Positions 36,858-46,506 are shown, counted from the first letter of the stretch. The stretch is 64,000 nucleotides of DNA from Chryseobacterium camelliae (GCF_002770595.1 NZ_CP022986.1:496001-560000), one strand, 5' to 3'. The notes: generated by a model from the letters alone, not told the origin. Numbers and translations: made by a program.

Positions 36858-37568
36858 TCAGTTCAGCAGTTTCCGTTCGATACGCGCAGTTTTATCTGCC
36901 TTAAAAGCTTTGATCGGCTCATTGTAATACAATAGTTTTGCCGTGTTCTGAACATTTCCAGATAAAGAATCTTTTACATTGAGTTCAGCATAATTTCCGT
37001 TTTTCGAGTCGAGTTTCAGGTTGTCTATTTTCCAGTAAGGAGCGATAAGGCTTGCCGTATCTGAAATCTTAATGACTGCCTGTTTGGTCTGACCTAAAAA
37101 ATTAGCCCTGCTTTTGTTCAGCATTTCTACTTCTGCTTTTCTGGTGTTGATGGAACCCATGAAAATAGCATTATTTTTAAGACTGAGCTTAAAATTATCG
37201 GTTTTGATCTCGCTGGAAATATTCATCTCCACGGAATCCGAAATACTGATCTGTGCCGGACTGTATTTTGAATAAACAGTCACGTTATAGAAATCCACTC
37301 CTTTCACGCCTCTCTTTTCTTTAATGGAAAGGGTTTTGTTGTCAACATCTACGTCGAGGTTACCGGCAATATTCGGATAGGTTTCTATCTCAACAAAATT
37401 TTTCGGTCCCCGGGCATAGAACACCCGGAATTTACCTTCCAGGTTAATGTTGTTAAAATCTTCGACCTCAAGATCTTTCTTTGTAATATTTCCTTCCGGT
37501 GATATTTTACCGCAGGAAATCAGAAATAAAAATACAGTGAGGAGTATATAAAAATATCTTTTAGTCAT
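36858..37568 (-). CDS. DUF2807 (GIN domain) lipoprotein
   Basis: 236 residues. Lipoprotein signal peptide with lipobox LFLISC (Cys19). The rest is a repetitive beta-rich putative autotransporter adhesin-like head GIN domain: VEDFNNINLEGKFRVFYARGP, NVTVYSKYSPAQISISDSVEM, KLSLKNNAIFMGSINTRKAEVEMLNKSRANFLG, LDSKNGNYAELNVKDSL. These repeating strands suggest a right-handed beta-helix-like stack. The function of the family is unknown. It follows a small membrane protein by 1 bp, within an apparent operon with GT2 and DUF4199. Confidence 0.88.
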   Translation of the reverse strand: MTKRYFYILLTVFLFLISCGKISPEGNITKKDLEVEDFNNINLEGKFRVFYARGPKNFVEIETYPNIAGNLDVDVDNKTLSIKEKRGVKGVDFYNVTVYSKYSPAQISISDSVEMNISSEIKTDNFKLSLKNNAIFMGSINTRKAEVEMLNKSRANFLGQTKQAVIKISDTASLIAPYWKIDNLKLDSKNGNYAELNVKDSLSGNVQNTAKLLYYNEPIKAFKADKTARIERKLLN

Positions 37569-37569
37569 C

Positions 37570-37959
37570 TTAATAAAGGGTAGAATAAATTAAAACTGCT
37601 ACAAAAATCGTACACAATACGATCCCGATGATTAACGGTTTCCATATCGGCTTTTTATCATACTGGGTTTCATCCGGAAAATATTTCGGGAAGAAGTAAA
37701 AAGCCAGTAAGCATCCTCCTGTAAACCCGCAAAAATAAGCATACGTGCTTTTGGGGTTTTCCTGAAGGTTGCCGATCACGATGGTAATAATGGTCACCAG
37801 TACAGAAACAGCCAGGACAATATAAGATTCCCTGTCTTTTTTGGCTTCCCTTAAATTCAGGAATAATAAAATACCACCAAAAAGCGTAGAGAAAAACACA
37901 GAAAAACCGATGATGGCCTGCTTGGAATATATTCTCGGCCTGTTGTGATCCATACTCAT
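37570..37959 (-). CDS. Small integral membrane protein of unknown function
   Basis: 129 residues with four predicted membrane segments (about 15-33, 45-63, 71-88 and 105-125). No family recognised. Its ATG overlaps the stop of the GT2 gene (TAATG), so translation is probably coupled, and the DUF2807 gene follows 1 bp after. An accessory role with the glycosyltransferase is possible but unproven. Confidence 0.75.
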   Translation of the reverse strand: MSMDHNRPRIYSKQAIIGFSVFFSTLFGGILLFLNLREAKKDRESYIVLAVSVLVTIITIVIGNLQENPKSTYAYFCGFTGGCLLAFYFFPKYFPDETQYDKKPIWKPLIIGIVLCTIFVAVLIYSTLY

Positions 37960-38909
37960 TAAATTACTTCGTCGATATTGTAATTTTTATGCTCTCTGTT
38001 GGTCCTGATGATCATTTCTCCCAGGAAGCCGGCAATGAACAGCAATGTTCCCATAATCATCATGGTCAAAGCGATGAAAAACCATGGATTATTGGTGATC
38101 AGGTGTCCGTAAATACCTCGCGCAACATCAATCAGCTTGGACAGTCCCAGCCATAATGCAGACAGAAATCCTACAATGAACATGATGGTTCCTACGGCAC
38201 CGAAAAAATGCATCGGCCTTCCGCCAAAACGGCTGACAAACCACAGGGTTACCAGGTCCAGGAAACCTCGGATAAACCTTTCGGTTCCAAATTTAGAGGT
38301 TCCGTACGGCCTTGCCTGATGCTGTACCTCCTTTTCCGTAATTCTCCTGAATCCTGCATTGGCAGCCAGTACAGGGATGTACCGGTGCATGTCGCCATAG
38401 ACATCGATCGACTTCACCACCTGTTTTTTATAGGCTTTCAGCCCGCAGTTGAAATCGTGGAGATGGACACCGGATACTTTTCTCGCTGCTGCATTGAAGA
38501 GTTTGGACGGAATATTTTTGGTCATGACATTGTCATACCGTTTTTTCTTCCACCCGGAAACAATATCGTAGTTGTCTTGCATGACCATGGCATACAGCTC
38601 CGGGATTTCTTCCGGAAAATCCTGAAGATCGGCATCCATAGTAATCACCACTTCCCCGTTGGCCCGGGCAAAAGCGGCGTGAAGAGCCTGGGATTTCCCG
38701 TAATTCCTGGAAAATTTAATACCGTGGATCTGCGGATGCTGTATCTTAAGATTTTCAATAATATTCCATGAAAGGTCTGTGCTGCCGTCATCTACAAACC
38801 AAATTTCATAGGTTAACTGGCTGGTTCTGCACACGGTATCGATCCTGGAAAAAAGTTCTTCCAGGGAAGCTTCTTCATTCAGCAGCGGAATAATGATGGA
38901 TAAATTCAT
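37959..38909 (-). CDS. Glycosyltransferase family 2, DPM1/GtrB-like
   Basis: 316 residues. The GT-A domain has LSIIIPLLNEEASLEELF, VDDGSTDLSW, ITMDADLQDFPEEIPEL (DxD-type) and a KFSRNYGKSQALHAA loop. Two C-terminal membrane segments lie near residues 236-260 and 275-300. This layout is that of dolichyl/undecaprenyl-phosphate mannosyl- or glucosyltransferases (DPM1, GtrB, ArnC), which make lipid-linked sugars that GT-C enzymes then use. Two GT-C-like proteins occur at 11-16 kb. A DUF4199 gene precedes it by 15 bp. Confidence 0.92.
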   Translation of the reverse strand: MNLSIIIPLLNEEASLEELFSRIDTVCRTSQLTYEIWFVDDGSTDLSWNIIENLKIQHPQIHGIKFSRNYGKSQALHAAFARANGEVVITMDADLQDFPEEIPELYAMVMQDNYDIVSGWKKKRYDNVMTKNIPSKLFNAAARKVSGVHLHDFNCGLKAYKKQVVKSIDVYGDMHRYIPVLAANAGFRRITEKEVQHQARPYGTSKFGTERFIRGFLDLVTLWFVSRFGGRPMHFFGAVGTIMFIVGFLSALWLGLSKLIDVARGIYGHLITNNPWFFIALTMMIMGTLLFIAGFLGEMIIRTNREHKNYNIDEVI

Positions 38910-38924
38910 TGAATGGTAATACGT

Positions 38925-39521
38925 TTATTCTTGACTGTTTTCCTGGTACACGGTTCTCGTTCTGAAAAATGCTCCGAAAAACAATGACAAAACTACGTAA
39001 AATATCAGTATTGCGGCAAAATATCCTGAAAAATGACTCGCCGTAAGCATATCTTTTCCTTTAACGGCATCCGGTGAAAAACTCTGCACCCTTTCTTTGT
39101 ATTTCTGGTCCAGCTCATCAATGTCTTTCTGGTGCTTTAAAATTGTACGGGCAGAGGTATATTCTTTGTCCAATTCGGATTTCTGCCTTTGCACATACTG
39201 GTAATTCAGAAGCTTTTTGGCATCAGGATCTGCAAAATTCAGATAGGCATATATGCTTACAATGGAAAGGATGCCCCCGATGAACATGGGAACAAAAGCT
39301 CTTTTGAATGCCTGCTTGAAGCTTACTGTGCTGTGATTGTTCCAATAGGATTTCACAGACCAGAAAGCGGTACCGGCATACAGTATCGGCAGCACGAAAG
39401 CGTTCACTTTCAGGGTGGTATCGAAATAGTCTACACCTGAGAAAAAATAATAGACCACAAAGAAGATGATCATAGTGGCTGCGAAAAGTATAATTCCTAA
39501 TGTTGAAGGGCTTTTTGTCAT
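38925..39521 (-). CDS. DUF4199 membrane protein
   Basis: 198 residues; start at the ATG at 39521 (MTKSPSTLGIILFAATM), since the 17 residues upstream do not fit. Four membrane segments at about 8-28, 38-58, 74-93 and 165-187, with a charged helical loop between the third and fourth (QRQKSELDKEYTSARTILKHQKDIDELDQKYK). This matches the DUF4199 family, common in Bacteroidota and without a known function. It is the first gene of the group DUF4199-GT2-membrane protein-DUF2807. Confidence 0.85.
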   Translation of the reverse strand: MTKSPSTLGIILFAATMIIFFVVYYFFSGVDYFDTTLKVNAFVLPILYAGTAFWSVKSYWNNHSTVSFKQAFKRAFVPMFIGGILSIVSIYAYLNFADPDAKKLLNYQYVQRQKSELDKEYTSARTILKHQKDIDELDQKYKERVQSFSPDAVKGKDMLTASHFSGYFAAILIFYVVLSLFFGAFFRTRTVYQENSQE

Positions 39522-39641
39522 GTCTTTTGTTTTAGAAAAATCCTGAAAAATTATTGCGCTTAATCTCAGCATTTTAGCACTGAAAGCTATTTTTTAGCAG
39601 AATTTTTCTTTGATAATATTTTTAAGTTTACAATTTATTCC

Positions 39642-39649
39642 TATCTTTG
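39642..39649 (+). promoter_or_regulatory. -7 promoter box (TATCTTTG) of the SRP RNA
   Basis: A TAnnTTTG match ends 4 bp before the first base of the terminal stem of the SRP RNA, the expected distance from a transcription start. Confidence 0.65.
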
Positions 39650-39653
39650 CACC

Positions 39654-39756
39654 GGCAAGTCCTACACAACCAGCTCCTGAGAATCCTCCAGGGTGGGAAC
39701 GCAGCAAAGGTAATTGGTCGTAGCGGTGTGATGTAGATAGCTTGCCATTTTTTTTT
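39654..39756 (+). ncRNA. ffs: Signal recognition particle RNA (small bacterial 4.5S type)
   Basis: About 95 nt. It is closed by GGCAAG (39654-39659) pairing with CTTGCC (39741-39746) and followed by a T run. The apical part carries the conserved SRP domain IV signature: CCAGGGTGGGAACGCAGCA, with the GGAA tetraloop and the AGCA internal loop that bind Ffh. It sits between DUF4199 (-) and the hydrolase (-) with its own promoter. A protein frame on the opposite strand here is spurious. Confidence 0.9.
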
Positions 39757-39772
39757 GGTACTAAGTGAAGAG

Positions 39773-39837
39773 AGGTAATTTGAAAATTATCTTTTTTTGT
39801 TTCCATACGGTCCAACATTTTCATTTTCAAATTACCT
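39773..39837. repeat. Intergenic inverted repeat element after the SRP RNA
   Basis: A 15-bp perfect inverted match (39773-39787 with 39823-39837; AGGTAATTTGAAAAT) enclosing 35 nt. It resembles the 32.8-kb element (ATTTGAAAAT) and may end transcription of the hydrolase gene. Confidence 0.65.
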
Positions 39838-39848
39838 TTATTTCTATA

Positions 39849-40535
39849 TTAAAATTCGAACTCCTCGCCCAGTTTCGGTAAAACAAGTTCCGTATTCTTA
39901 TCGGCAAAATGCTTTAATGCTTCCTCGTGGCTGATTTCAATAGCCGGGAAAGTATCAAAATGACATCCGATTACTTTAGGCGTTCTCAGCAATTCAGCAG
40001 CCGCAAATGCCGCCAGTTCCGCATCCATGGTATAATGTCCTCCGATAGGCAGGATGGATACATCCAGGTTACCGTACAGCTTCTGGAAAAGGCCCATATC
40101 CGCCATAAGTCCGGTGTCCCCTGCCAGGTATATGTTTTTACCTTCAGGAAGCCTGAAAATATAGCCTACAGGCACGCCGCCATAGCTACCGTCTGAAAAT
40201 GAACTGGTATGCTGGGCAGGAACCATGGAAATCTTTAAATCATCAATGTCTGCTGTACCCCCGAGATTGAGGTCAATTGTATTGGCCGCATTTTTAAAGT
40301 GACCGCAAACTTCCGGAACCCCGATCACTGCTGCCTGCGGATGGTATTGCAATACTTCTTCCACATCTGCGGTGTGGTCCCCGTGCGCATGGGTGAGAAG
40401 GATATAATCTATCTTCTGTGCGGTAATATCGAATCCAGATTCCGCTTTTTTGTAGCTGTAAAAAGGATCTGCCAGGATAGTTTTATCCTTGTAGGTAAAC
40501 AGAAAACAGCTTTGTCCTAAAAATTGTATTTTCAT
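39849..40535 (-). CDS. UPF0173 metal-dependent hydrolase (metallo-beta-lactamase fold)
   Basis: 228 residues. It begins MKIQFLGQSCFLFTYKDKTILADPF and has the metal-binding LLTHAHGDHTAD motif (HxHxDH), YLAGDTGLMADM with the bridging Asp, and CHFDTFPAIEIS near the C-terminus. It is the UlaG/YtkL-like branch of the superfamily. The natural substrate is unknown. Its stop is close to an inverted repeat; the upstream gap (40536-40855) holds an eroded gene. Confidence 0.9.
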   Translation of the reverse strand: MKIQFLGQSCFLFTYKDKTILADPFYSYKKAESGFDITAQKIDYILLTHAHGDHTADVEEVLQYHPQAAVIGVPEVCGHFKNAANTIDLNLGGTADIDDLKISMVPAQHTSSFSDGSYGGVPVGYIFRLPEGKNIYLAGDTGLMADMGLFQKLYGNLDVSILPIGGHYTMDAELAAFAAAELLRTPKVIGCHFDTFPAIEISHEEALKHFADKNTELVLPKLGEEFEF

Positions 40536-40758
40536 TTTTTATTATTATTTAAAATTACTCCATCAGTGTATGATGGTTTGGGATTAAATTCCGTTGACTG
40601 CCAGCCGGAAACATGGATGACAGCAATCTGAAAGACCGCCAGAAAAGTCCCGGCTATAAGCTTTTCCGGAAAATCAGTATAAATAGAATACTTTCAATGG
40701 CTGTAAAGACCATCACAACATAAGCCCCAATAGACATTTCAGCGATAGTCAATCCCAT
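40533..40758 (-). pseudogene. Eroded small membrane protein gene
   Basis: The minus strand at 40654-40758 codes a 34-residue hydrophobic peptide starting MGLTIAEMSIGAYVVM and ending IFRKSL. A second open stretch in another frame continues to 40533 (FPEKLIAGTFLAVFQIAVIH, then SGWQSTEFNPKPSYTDG). Read together with one frameshift they look like one small membrane protein. It may be a pseudogene or two chance frames. The remaining bases to 40855 (about 100 bp) hold nothing I recognise. Confidence 0.35.
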
Positions 40759-40855
40759 TAGCCGGCTCCACCTTCAATCACAGAAAAAATACTGCAGCCG
40801 GCAAAACGATATCCTTGAGGGTATCTTAGGCGGCATATGTAAAAGATCTAATGAC

Positions 40856-41788
40856 TTACCTGAAGAAATTAAGCCCGATAGCAGTAAGCGCAGCCATTGC
40901 AAATGTCATGATGCCTACCTGCTTCAGGAAAGGATCTAATTCTCTTGGTTCCTTAATGGCCATTATTTTCCTTCTGACCTTCATCATCGGCAACAGCAGG
41001 ATCATCACGATAAATACGTAATAATTTTGTGACTGGAAAAATCCGTTAACCCCTAAAAACATCAGCATCAAAATTAACGGAAGCTGTAGCAGCACCATTT
41101 CGTAGATCATGGCATTTTTGTAGCCGATCCTTAAAGCAAAGCTGTGTTTCCCGGATAAACGGTCGCTTTCTATATCGCGCATATTATTGAGGTTCAGTAC
41201 GGCCATGCTCATCATTCCAACAGCTGTCCCCGGAAGAAGCATGTCCCAGCTGAACGTTTTGGTAAACAGGAAATAACTTCCGCATACGGAAACAAGCCCG
41301 AAAAAGATGAAGACAAAAAGATCTCCCAATCCCATATAGCCGTAAGGCTTTTTCCCTATCGTGTATCCGATGGCCGCCAGAATACAGGCTACGCCCAATC
41401 CGATGAATAGATAAAATTCATTAAGGTATCCGCCCGGAATAAAAGCCAAGTACAATAATGCAACGGTTGCCAGAAACGAAAAAACCGATAAAATAATTAC
41501 CGCATTCCTCATCTGGCCGGCTGTGATCCTTCCTGAGGCCACTGCCCTCGATTCCGCTTCCACTACTCTTTTGGCATCGGTTCCTTTTACTCCGTCACCA
41601 TAATCATTGGCATAGTTAGACAGGATCTGGTACAGTAAAGTAACCAGAAGAGCCAGGGCAAATATCCTCCAGTCCCAGGTTCCTCCTTCTCCGTACAGCC
41701 TCCATTTGGCAATGAAAGACCCCATAATAATTCCGCTTAACGACAGCGGCAGTGTTCTCAGCCTTGCGGCTTTAATCCAATCCTTCAT
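40856..41788 (-). CDS. menA: 1,4-dihydroxy-2-naphthoate polyprenyltransferase
   Basis: 310 residues, UbiA-superfamily membrane enzyme with about nine helices. The first Asp-rich motif is NYANDYGDGVKGTD (residues about 61-74), and the second region is LNNMRDIESDRLSGKHSFALRIG. The N-terminus WIKAARLRTLPLSLSGIIMG is typical of MenA. It attaches the isoprenoid tail to the naphthoquinone ring to give demethylmenaquinone. menB lies upstream on the same strand, 90 bp away across a repeat element. Confidence 0.95.
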   Translation of the reverse strand: MKDWIKAARLRTLPLSLSGIIMGSFIAKWRLYGEGGTWDWRIFALALLVTLLYQILSNYANDYGDGVKGTDAKRVVEAESRAVASGRITAGQMRNAVIILSVFSFLATVALLYLAFIPGGYLNEFYLFIGLGVACILAAIGYTIGKKPYGYMGLGDLFVFIFFGLVSVCGSYFLFTKTFSWDMLLPGTAVGMMSMAVLNLNNMRDIESDRLSGKHSFALRIGYKNAMIYEMVLLQLPLILMLMFLGVNGFFQSQNYYVFIVMILLLPMMKVRRKIMAIKEPRELDPFLKQVGIMTFAMAALTAIGLNFFR

Positions 41789-41800
41789 AGTTTATAAGTA

Positions 41801-41870
41801 ATGGGCAATGAGTAATAGATAATCAATAATGGAATTAAAATTGCTCATTACTCATTACCTATTACTCATA
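41801..41870. repeat. Intergenic tandem/inverted repeat element (menB-menA gap)
   Basis: Tandem units like AATGAGTAAT in the left arm and inverted TTACTCATTACC units in the right; the longest perfect match is 11 bp (41808-41818 with 41859-41869). Confidence 0.65.
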
Positions 41871-41878
41871 ATTTTATG

Positions 41879-42715
41879 TTACGATATCCATTGATCTTCC
41901 CCGAAATTGGGCTTTCTCTTTTCCAGGAAGGCATTTCTTCCTTCTTTAGCTTCCTCCGTCATGTAGGCCAGCCGGGTAGCTTCTCCGGCAAATACCTGCT
42001 GCCCGACCATCCCGTCATCGGTAAGGTTCATGGCAAATTTCAGCATCCTGATGGAGGTAGGTGACTTCGCCAGGATTTCCTGGGCCCATTCATAGGCGGT
42101 ATCTTCAAGTTCGGCATGAGGAACGACTTTGTTGACCATTCCCATTTCAAGAGCTTCCTGTGCGGAATAATTCCTTCCGAGAAAGAATATCTCACGGGCT
42201 TTTTTCTGGCCCACCATTTTAGCCAGATAAGCAGATCCGTAGCCTCCGTCGAAGCTGGTTACGTCCGCATCGGTTTGTTTGAAGATCGCATGCTCTTCAC
42301 TCGCTAAGGTCAGGTCGCATACCACATGAAGCGAGTGCCCACCGCCTACAGCCCATCCCGGAACTACGGCAATCACTACTTTAGGCATAAAGCGGATCAG
42401 GCGCTGAACCTCCAGGATATTGAGGCGATGCCTTCCGTCTTCTCCTACATATCCCTGATGGCCCCTGGCTTTCTGGTCTCCCCCGCTGCAGAATGCCCAG
42501 CCTCCGTCTTTAGGGCTCGGCCCTTCACCGGAAAGCAATACTACTCCGATCGAAGGATCTTCATAGGCATCATAAAAAGCATCGTACAGCTCAGAAGTGG
42601 TTTTCGGGCGGAAGGCATTTCTGATTTCCGGCCTGTTGAAGGCAATCCTTGCCACCCCGTTGGATTTTTTATAGGTGATATCTTCGTATTCCTTAGCGGT
42701 TTTCCACTCGATCAT
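41879..42715 (-). CDS. menB: 1,4-dihydroxy-2-naphthoyl-CoA synthase
   Basis: 278 residues, crotonase fold; start at the ATG at 42715 (MIEWKTAKEYEDITYKK), because a longer frame runs through the upstream terminator. Motifs: GVARIAFNRPEIRNAFRPKT, LSGEGPSPKDGGWAFCSGGDQKARG (oxyanion hole GGDQ), VVPGWAVGGGHSLHVVCDLTLAS and DADVTSFDGGYGSAYLAKMVGQKKAREIFFLG with the catalytic Asp/Tyr region. It cyclises o-succinylbenzoyl-CoA in menaquinone synthesis, one step upstream of MenA. Confidence 0.97.
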   Translation of the reverse strand: MIEWKTAKEYEDITYKKSNGVARIAFNRPEIRNAFRPKTTSELYDAFYDAYEDPSIGVVLLSGEGPSPKDGGWAFCSGGDQKARGHQGYVGEDGRHRLNILEVQRLIRFMPKVVIAVVPGWAVGGGHSLHVVCDLTLASEEHAIFKQTDADVTSFDGGYGSAYLAKMVGQKKAREIFFLGRNYSAQEALEMGMVNKVVPHAELEDTAYEWAQEILAKSPTSIRMLKFAMNLTDDGMVGQQVFAGEATRLAYMTEEAKEGRNAFLEKRKPNFGEDQWIS

Positions 42716-42813
42716 TTTGTAAAAATTTTCCTCAAAGATACGGAATTGGAAAGAATTTCGGGATTGTAATTTCAGGATTATCACCGGGAATCTGCGGTTT
42801 TTTAAACACAAAA

Positions 42814-42837
42814 AACCGGGACTGCAAGATCCCGGTT
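42814..42837 (-). terminator. Terminator of the TPR protein gene
   Basis: 8-bp arms AACCGGGA/TCCCGGTT with an 8-nt loop and a T run on the minus strand, 24 bp after the TPR gene stop. Confidence 0.8.
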
Positions 42838-42861
42838 CCATATGATTTTCTTAAAGAATTC

Positions 42862-43893
42862 TTATTTAGGCTGTTTGGCCTGAAGAGCGGCTTCTTTAGC
42901 CTTCATTTCAGTCATTTTTGCCTGGTTTTTGGTAATCCCGTAAATATCCTTCAGCATGGATACAGCATCCAGGTTTTCAGGGTTGGACTGATACCATTTT
43001 TCAGCATAAGGAAGCGCTTTGTCAAACCTTGCTCTTCTCGCTTCGATCAACTTGGTTGCTTCATCCGGCTTGGTTTTTCTCAGCGCATTGATCTCTTCTA
43101 CTGCTTTAGAATCATCACCGATGGAAGTCAGCACCAGGTTCTGGTAAGCATTGGAGAAATCCGGCTTAAGCTCGATTGCTTTTTTGAATGAAGCTTCCGC
43201 CTCTGAAGCAGTAGCAGGATTTTTAGACTGTAATACCCCAAGGTTATACCAATTGGTTGCATCATTAGGATTTTTAGCCAGCTGCTCCTTAAGATTAGCC
43301 ATAAACTTATCCGTATTGCCGGAAGCATATAGGGCAGATCCCTGATATTCCTTTAATTTGGCACTATTAGGGAATTTGGCAAGCCCTTTTTCAATGATAG
43401 CCAGTGCCTCGTCATTCTTTTTGGCGTTGATCAGCAAGGTAGACAGCGTTTCATACAGGTCAGACTCTACACTTGGGGTCTGTTCTGTTTTGAAATCGGA
43501 ATAATCCTTGGAACTTTTCTTAAGCAGGTCCCAGGTATTCTTATCATACGTCATTACCTGACCGGTCTTGTTATCCTTTGCGGTATACGTAGTCTGAACT
43601 CCCGTATATCCGGAGTTGATAAGATCACTATATATTTTGATCGCCTGTTCTGAGTTGTTTGCCAAAGCATAGCTCAGTCCCGCGTAATACATATATGTTT
43701 TATCATCCTGGCCGTTAGTCTTCAGCAGGTTATACACTTCCATAAACTTGGGAGCCGCCCCTGCGTAGTTTTTAGCGTTGTAGGCATCCATAGCTTCTTT
43801 GTTGGCAGCCTGTAACTGGGCATTGACATCCCCTTTCTGTCCAAAAACAAATGATGATGCTATGATCGCCATTCCTAAAATCAGCTTTTTCAT
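42862..43893 (-). CDS. Secreted tetratricopeptide repeat protein
   Basis: 343 residues with a signal peptide (1-19, SSFVFGQ); start at the ATG at 43893. TPR units are visible: ANKEAMDAYNAKNYAGAAPKFMEVYNLL (28-55), TYMYYAGLSYALANNSEQAIKIYSDLI, SDLYETLSTLLINAKKNDEALAIIEKGLAKFP, and ATNWYNLGVLQSK with SEAEASFKKAIELKPDFSNAYQNL. It likely acts as a protein-interaction scaffold in the periplasm. The partner is unknown. gyrA starts upstream on the same strand. Confidence 0.88.
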   Translation of the reverse strand: MKKLILGMAIIASSFVFGQKGDVNAQLQAANKEAMDAYNAKNYAGAAPKFMEVYNLLKTNGQDDKTYMYYAGLSYALANNSEQAIKIYSDLINSGYTGVQTTYTAKDNKTGQVMTYDKNTWDLLKKSSKDYSDFKTEQTPSVESDLYETLSTLLINAKKNDEALAIIEKGLAKFPNSAKLKEYQGSALYASGNTDKFMANLKEQLAKNPNDATNWYNLGVLQSKNPATASEAEASFKKAIELKPDFSNAYQNLVLTSIGDDSKAVEEINALRKTKPDEATKLIEARRARFDKALPYAEKWYQSNPENLDAVSMLKDIYGITKNQAKMTEMKAKEAALQAKQPK

Positions 43894-43923
43894 AATCACT
43901 ATTTTATAATTAATTGTACAATA

Positions 43924-46506
43924 TTATTCTTCAGAACCCGGATTCTCAGTGTCCGTTGCCGGATTTTCATTTTCCGGATCAGCAACTGAAATGTTTTCCT
44001 GGTTATTTTCTACAGTACCGCCTTCTTCATTTTCTTCTGCATCATCTTCCACATCTTTATCTTTCTCCACTTTGGCAATCGCTGCAATTTCATCGTTTTT
44101 CTTCAGGTTGATCATCCTGACACCCTGGGTATTCCTGCCCATCACACGCATTTCATCCATTCCCATACGGATGGCAACACCGGATTTGTTAATGATCATC
44201 AGTCCGTCTTCATCCGTTACATTCTGGATGGCGATCAGGTCTCCTGTCTTTTCTGTGATATTCAAAGTAATAACACCTTTTCCGCCTCTGTTGGTTTCCC
44301 TGTAATCGAGAACGGCTGTCCTTTTACCATATCCTTTTTCAGATACCACGAGAACCGTATCATTGTCAAGATCATTGACCACAATCATGCCGATTACTTC
44401 ATCATTGTCTTCCAGTGTAATTCCGCGCACCCCGATAGAGCTACGGCCCACTTCCCTTACTTTTTCTTCCGGGAAACGGATACATTTACCTTTTTTGGTT
44501 GCAATCATGATCTGGGATGTACCGTTGGTAAGGTATGCACTCAGAAGCTGGTCATTATCCCTGATTTCGATAGCATTTACCCCGTTTACCCTAGGCCTTG
44601 AATACGCTTCAAGCGAAGTTTTCTTAATGGTTCCGTTCTTCGTTACCATCACTACGCTCATCTGGTTCACATACTCGGTATCTTTAAGGTTGTTGGTACG
44701 GATGTATGCTTTGATCTTATCATCCGGTTCGATATTGATCAGGTTCTGAACGGCTCTTCCCTTGGAAGTTTTGGATCCTTCCGGAATTTCGAATACCCTC
44801 AGCCAGTAACATCTTCCTTTTTCCGTAAAGAACAGCATGTACTGGTGGTTGGTTGCAGATACAATGTACTCCAGGAAGTCTTCGTCCCTGGTGGTCGCTG
44901 CCCTGTTTCCTACACCGCCCCTGCTCTGGATCTTATATTCTGAAAGGGAAGTCCTTTTGATGTATCCTGCGTGGGAAATCGTAAGAACGACGGATTCGTT
45001 CGGGATGATGTCTTCAATAGACATTTCACCACCGGAATAGTCGATTTCCGTTCTTCTGTCATCTCCGTATTTTTCTTTTATTTCGATCAGCTCATCTTTA
45101 ATTATCTGGAATCTCCTTTCTTCATTGGCTAAGATATCTTCAAGGTTGTCGATCTCTTTCATGATCGCCTCATACTCATCACGGATCTTATCCAGCTCCA
45201 TTCCGGTTAAACGCGCCAGACGCAGATCAAGGATCGCCTGGGCCTGGAGGTCCGAAAGCTCGAATGCTTCTATCAACCCTTCTTTGGCGGCCTGCGGATT
45301 AGCGCTGTGACGGATAATGGAGATCGCTTTATCAAGAGAGGCTTGGCTTCCGATCACTTTCATGAATCCTTCAAGGATATGGGCCCTTTCTCTTGCTTTC
45401 TTAAGCTCAAACTTAGTCCTTCTTACGATCACCTCATGTCTGTGCTCTACAAAATGATGGATAATGTCCTTCAGGTTCAGCTGCTCCGGCCTTCCGTTCA
45501 CCAAAGCAATATTGTTAACGCTGAAAGAGGTCTGAAGAGAGGTATATTTATATAAAAGGTTAAGAACGACATTAGGAATAGCATCGTTTTTCAGCTCGTA
45601 TACTACACGAAGCCCTTTTCTGTCCGATTCATCCCTGATTTCATAAATGCCCGGGATCTTTTCGTCTTTTACCAGCTCTGCCGTCCTGGCAATCATTTCG
45701 GCTTTGTTGACCTGGTAAGGAATCTCAGTAACGATGATGGCATTACGGTTGCCTATTTCTTCAAAATTAACCTTAGCCCTCAATACAACCCTTCCCCTTC
45801 CTGTATGGAAGGCATCCCTTACGCCGTCGTAGCCGTAAATGATTCCTCCGGTAGGGAAATCCGGGGCAATGATGTGCTGCATCAGCTCATCAATGGAAAT
45901 ATCTTTGTTATCTATATACGCACAGATCGCATTGATTGATTCTGAAAGGTTATGTGGAGCCATATTGGTCGCCATCCCCACCGCAATCCCGGAAGTCCCG
46001 TTCACCAGGAGGTTCGGAACTTTGGTTGGCATAACAGTAGGTTCCTGTAAGCTGTCGTCAAAGTTATTCTGGAAATCAACCGTTTCTTTATCCAGATCGG
46101 AAAGAATTTCGTCGGATATTTTTTTCAGCCTGGCTTCGGTATAACGCATTGCTGCCGGCGGGTCGCCGTCCATGGAACCGAAGTTCCCCTGTCCGTCTAC
46201 CTGAGGGTAACGCAGACTCCATTCCTGGGCCATCCTTACCATAGCATCATATACAGAGGAGTCCCCGTGCGGGTGATACTTACCCAGAACATCCCCTACA
46301 ATTCTCGCGGATTTTAAATATTTTCTGTTAGAAAAAACCCCCAATCCATACATACCGTAAAGAACTCTTCTATGAACGGGTTTCAAGCCATCTCTTACGT
46401 CAGGTAATGCTCTGGAAACAATTACAGACATCGAATAATCGATATAAGATGACTTCATTTCATCAACAATGTTGATAGGAATCAGTCTTTCACCTTCTTT
46501 TTGCAT
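43924..46506 (-). CDS. gyrA: DNA gyrase subunit A
   Basis: 860 residues; start at the ATG at 46506 ([36 protein letters not shown]). Quinolone-pocket and active-site region [27 protein letters not shown] with the catalytic Tyr, and a C-terminal beta-pinwheel containing the GyrA-box-like [11 protein letters not shown] and RGGKGV repeats. The C-terminus is a long acidic tail rich in Glu and Asp (about 45 residues). It nicks and passes DNA with GyrB to supercoil it. GyrA is favoured over ParC by the GyrA-box. Confidence 0.96.
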   Translation of the reverse strand: MQKEGERLIPINIVDEMKSSYIDYSMSVIVSRALPDVRDGLKPVHRRVLYGMYGLGVFSNRKYLKSARIVGDVLGKYHPHGDSSVYDAMVRMAQEWSLRYPQVDGQGNFGSMDGDPPAAMRYTEARLKKISDEILSDLDKETVDFQNNFDDSLQEPTVMPTKVPNLLVNGTSGIAVGMATNMAPHNLSESINAICAYIDNKDISIDELMQHIIAPDFPTGGIIYGYDGVRDAFHTGRGRVVLRAKVNFEEIGNRNAIIVTEIPYQVNKAEMIARTAELVKDEKIPGIYEIRDESDRKGLRVVYELKNDAIPNVVLNLLYKYTSLQTSFSVNNIALVNGRPEQLNLKDIIHHFVEHRHEVIVRRTKFELKKARERAHILEGFMKVIGSQASLDKAISIIRHSANPQAAKEGLIEAFELSDLQAQAILDLRLARLTGMELDKIRDEYEAIMKEIDNLEDILANEERRFQIIKDELIEIKEKYGDDRRTEIDYSGGEMSIEDIIPNESVVLTISHAGYIKRTSLSEYKIQSRGGVGNRAATTRDEDFLEYIVSATNHQYMLFFTEKGRCYWLRVFEIPEGSKTSKGRAVQNLINIEPDDKIKAYIRTNNLKDTEYVNQMSVVMVTKNGTIKKTSLEAYSRPRVNGVNAIEIRDNDQLLSAYLTNGTSQIMIATKKGKCIRFPEEKVREVGRSSIGVRGITLEDNDEVIGMIVVNDLDNDTVLVVSEKGYGKRTAVLDYRETNRGGKGVITLNITEKTGDLIAIQNVTDEDGLMIINKSGVAIRMGMDEMRVMGRNTQGVRMINLKKNDEIAAIAKVEKDKDVEDDAEENEEGGTVENNQENISVADPENENPATDTENPGSEE

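Noticed and set aside
39594..39830. Protein frame on the minus strand over the SRP RNA
   Set aside because: The plus strand carries a clear SRP RNA with promoter, conserved loop and terminator; the frame is chance.
40800..40880. PspC-like fragment on the plus strand
   Set aside because: The resemblance is a few residues only and the frame overlaps menA.
42716..42841. Longer N-terminus for menB
   Set aside because: It would run through the terminator of the TPR gene, and MenB proteins start at MIEWKTAKEYEDI-like sequence.
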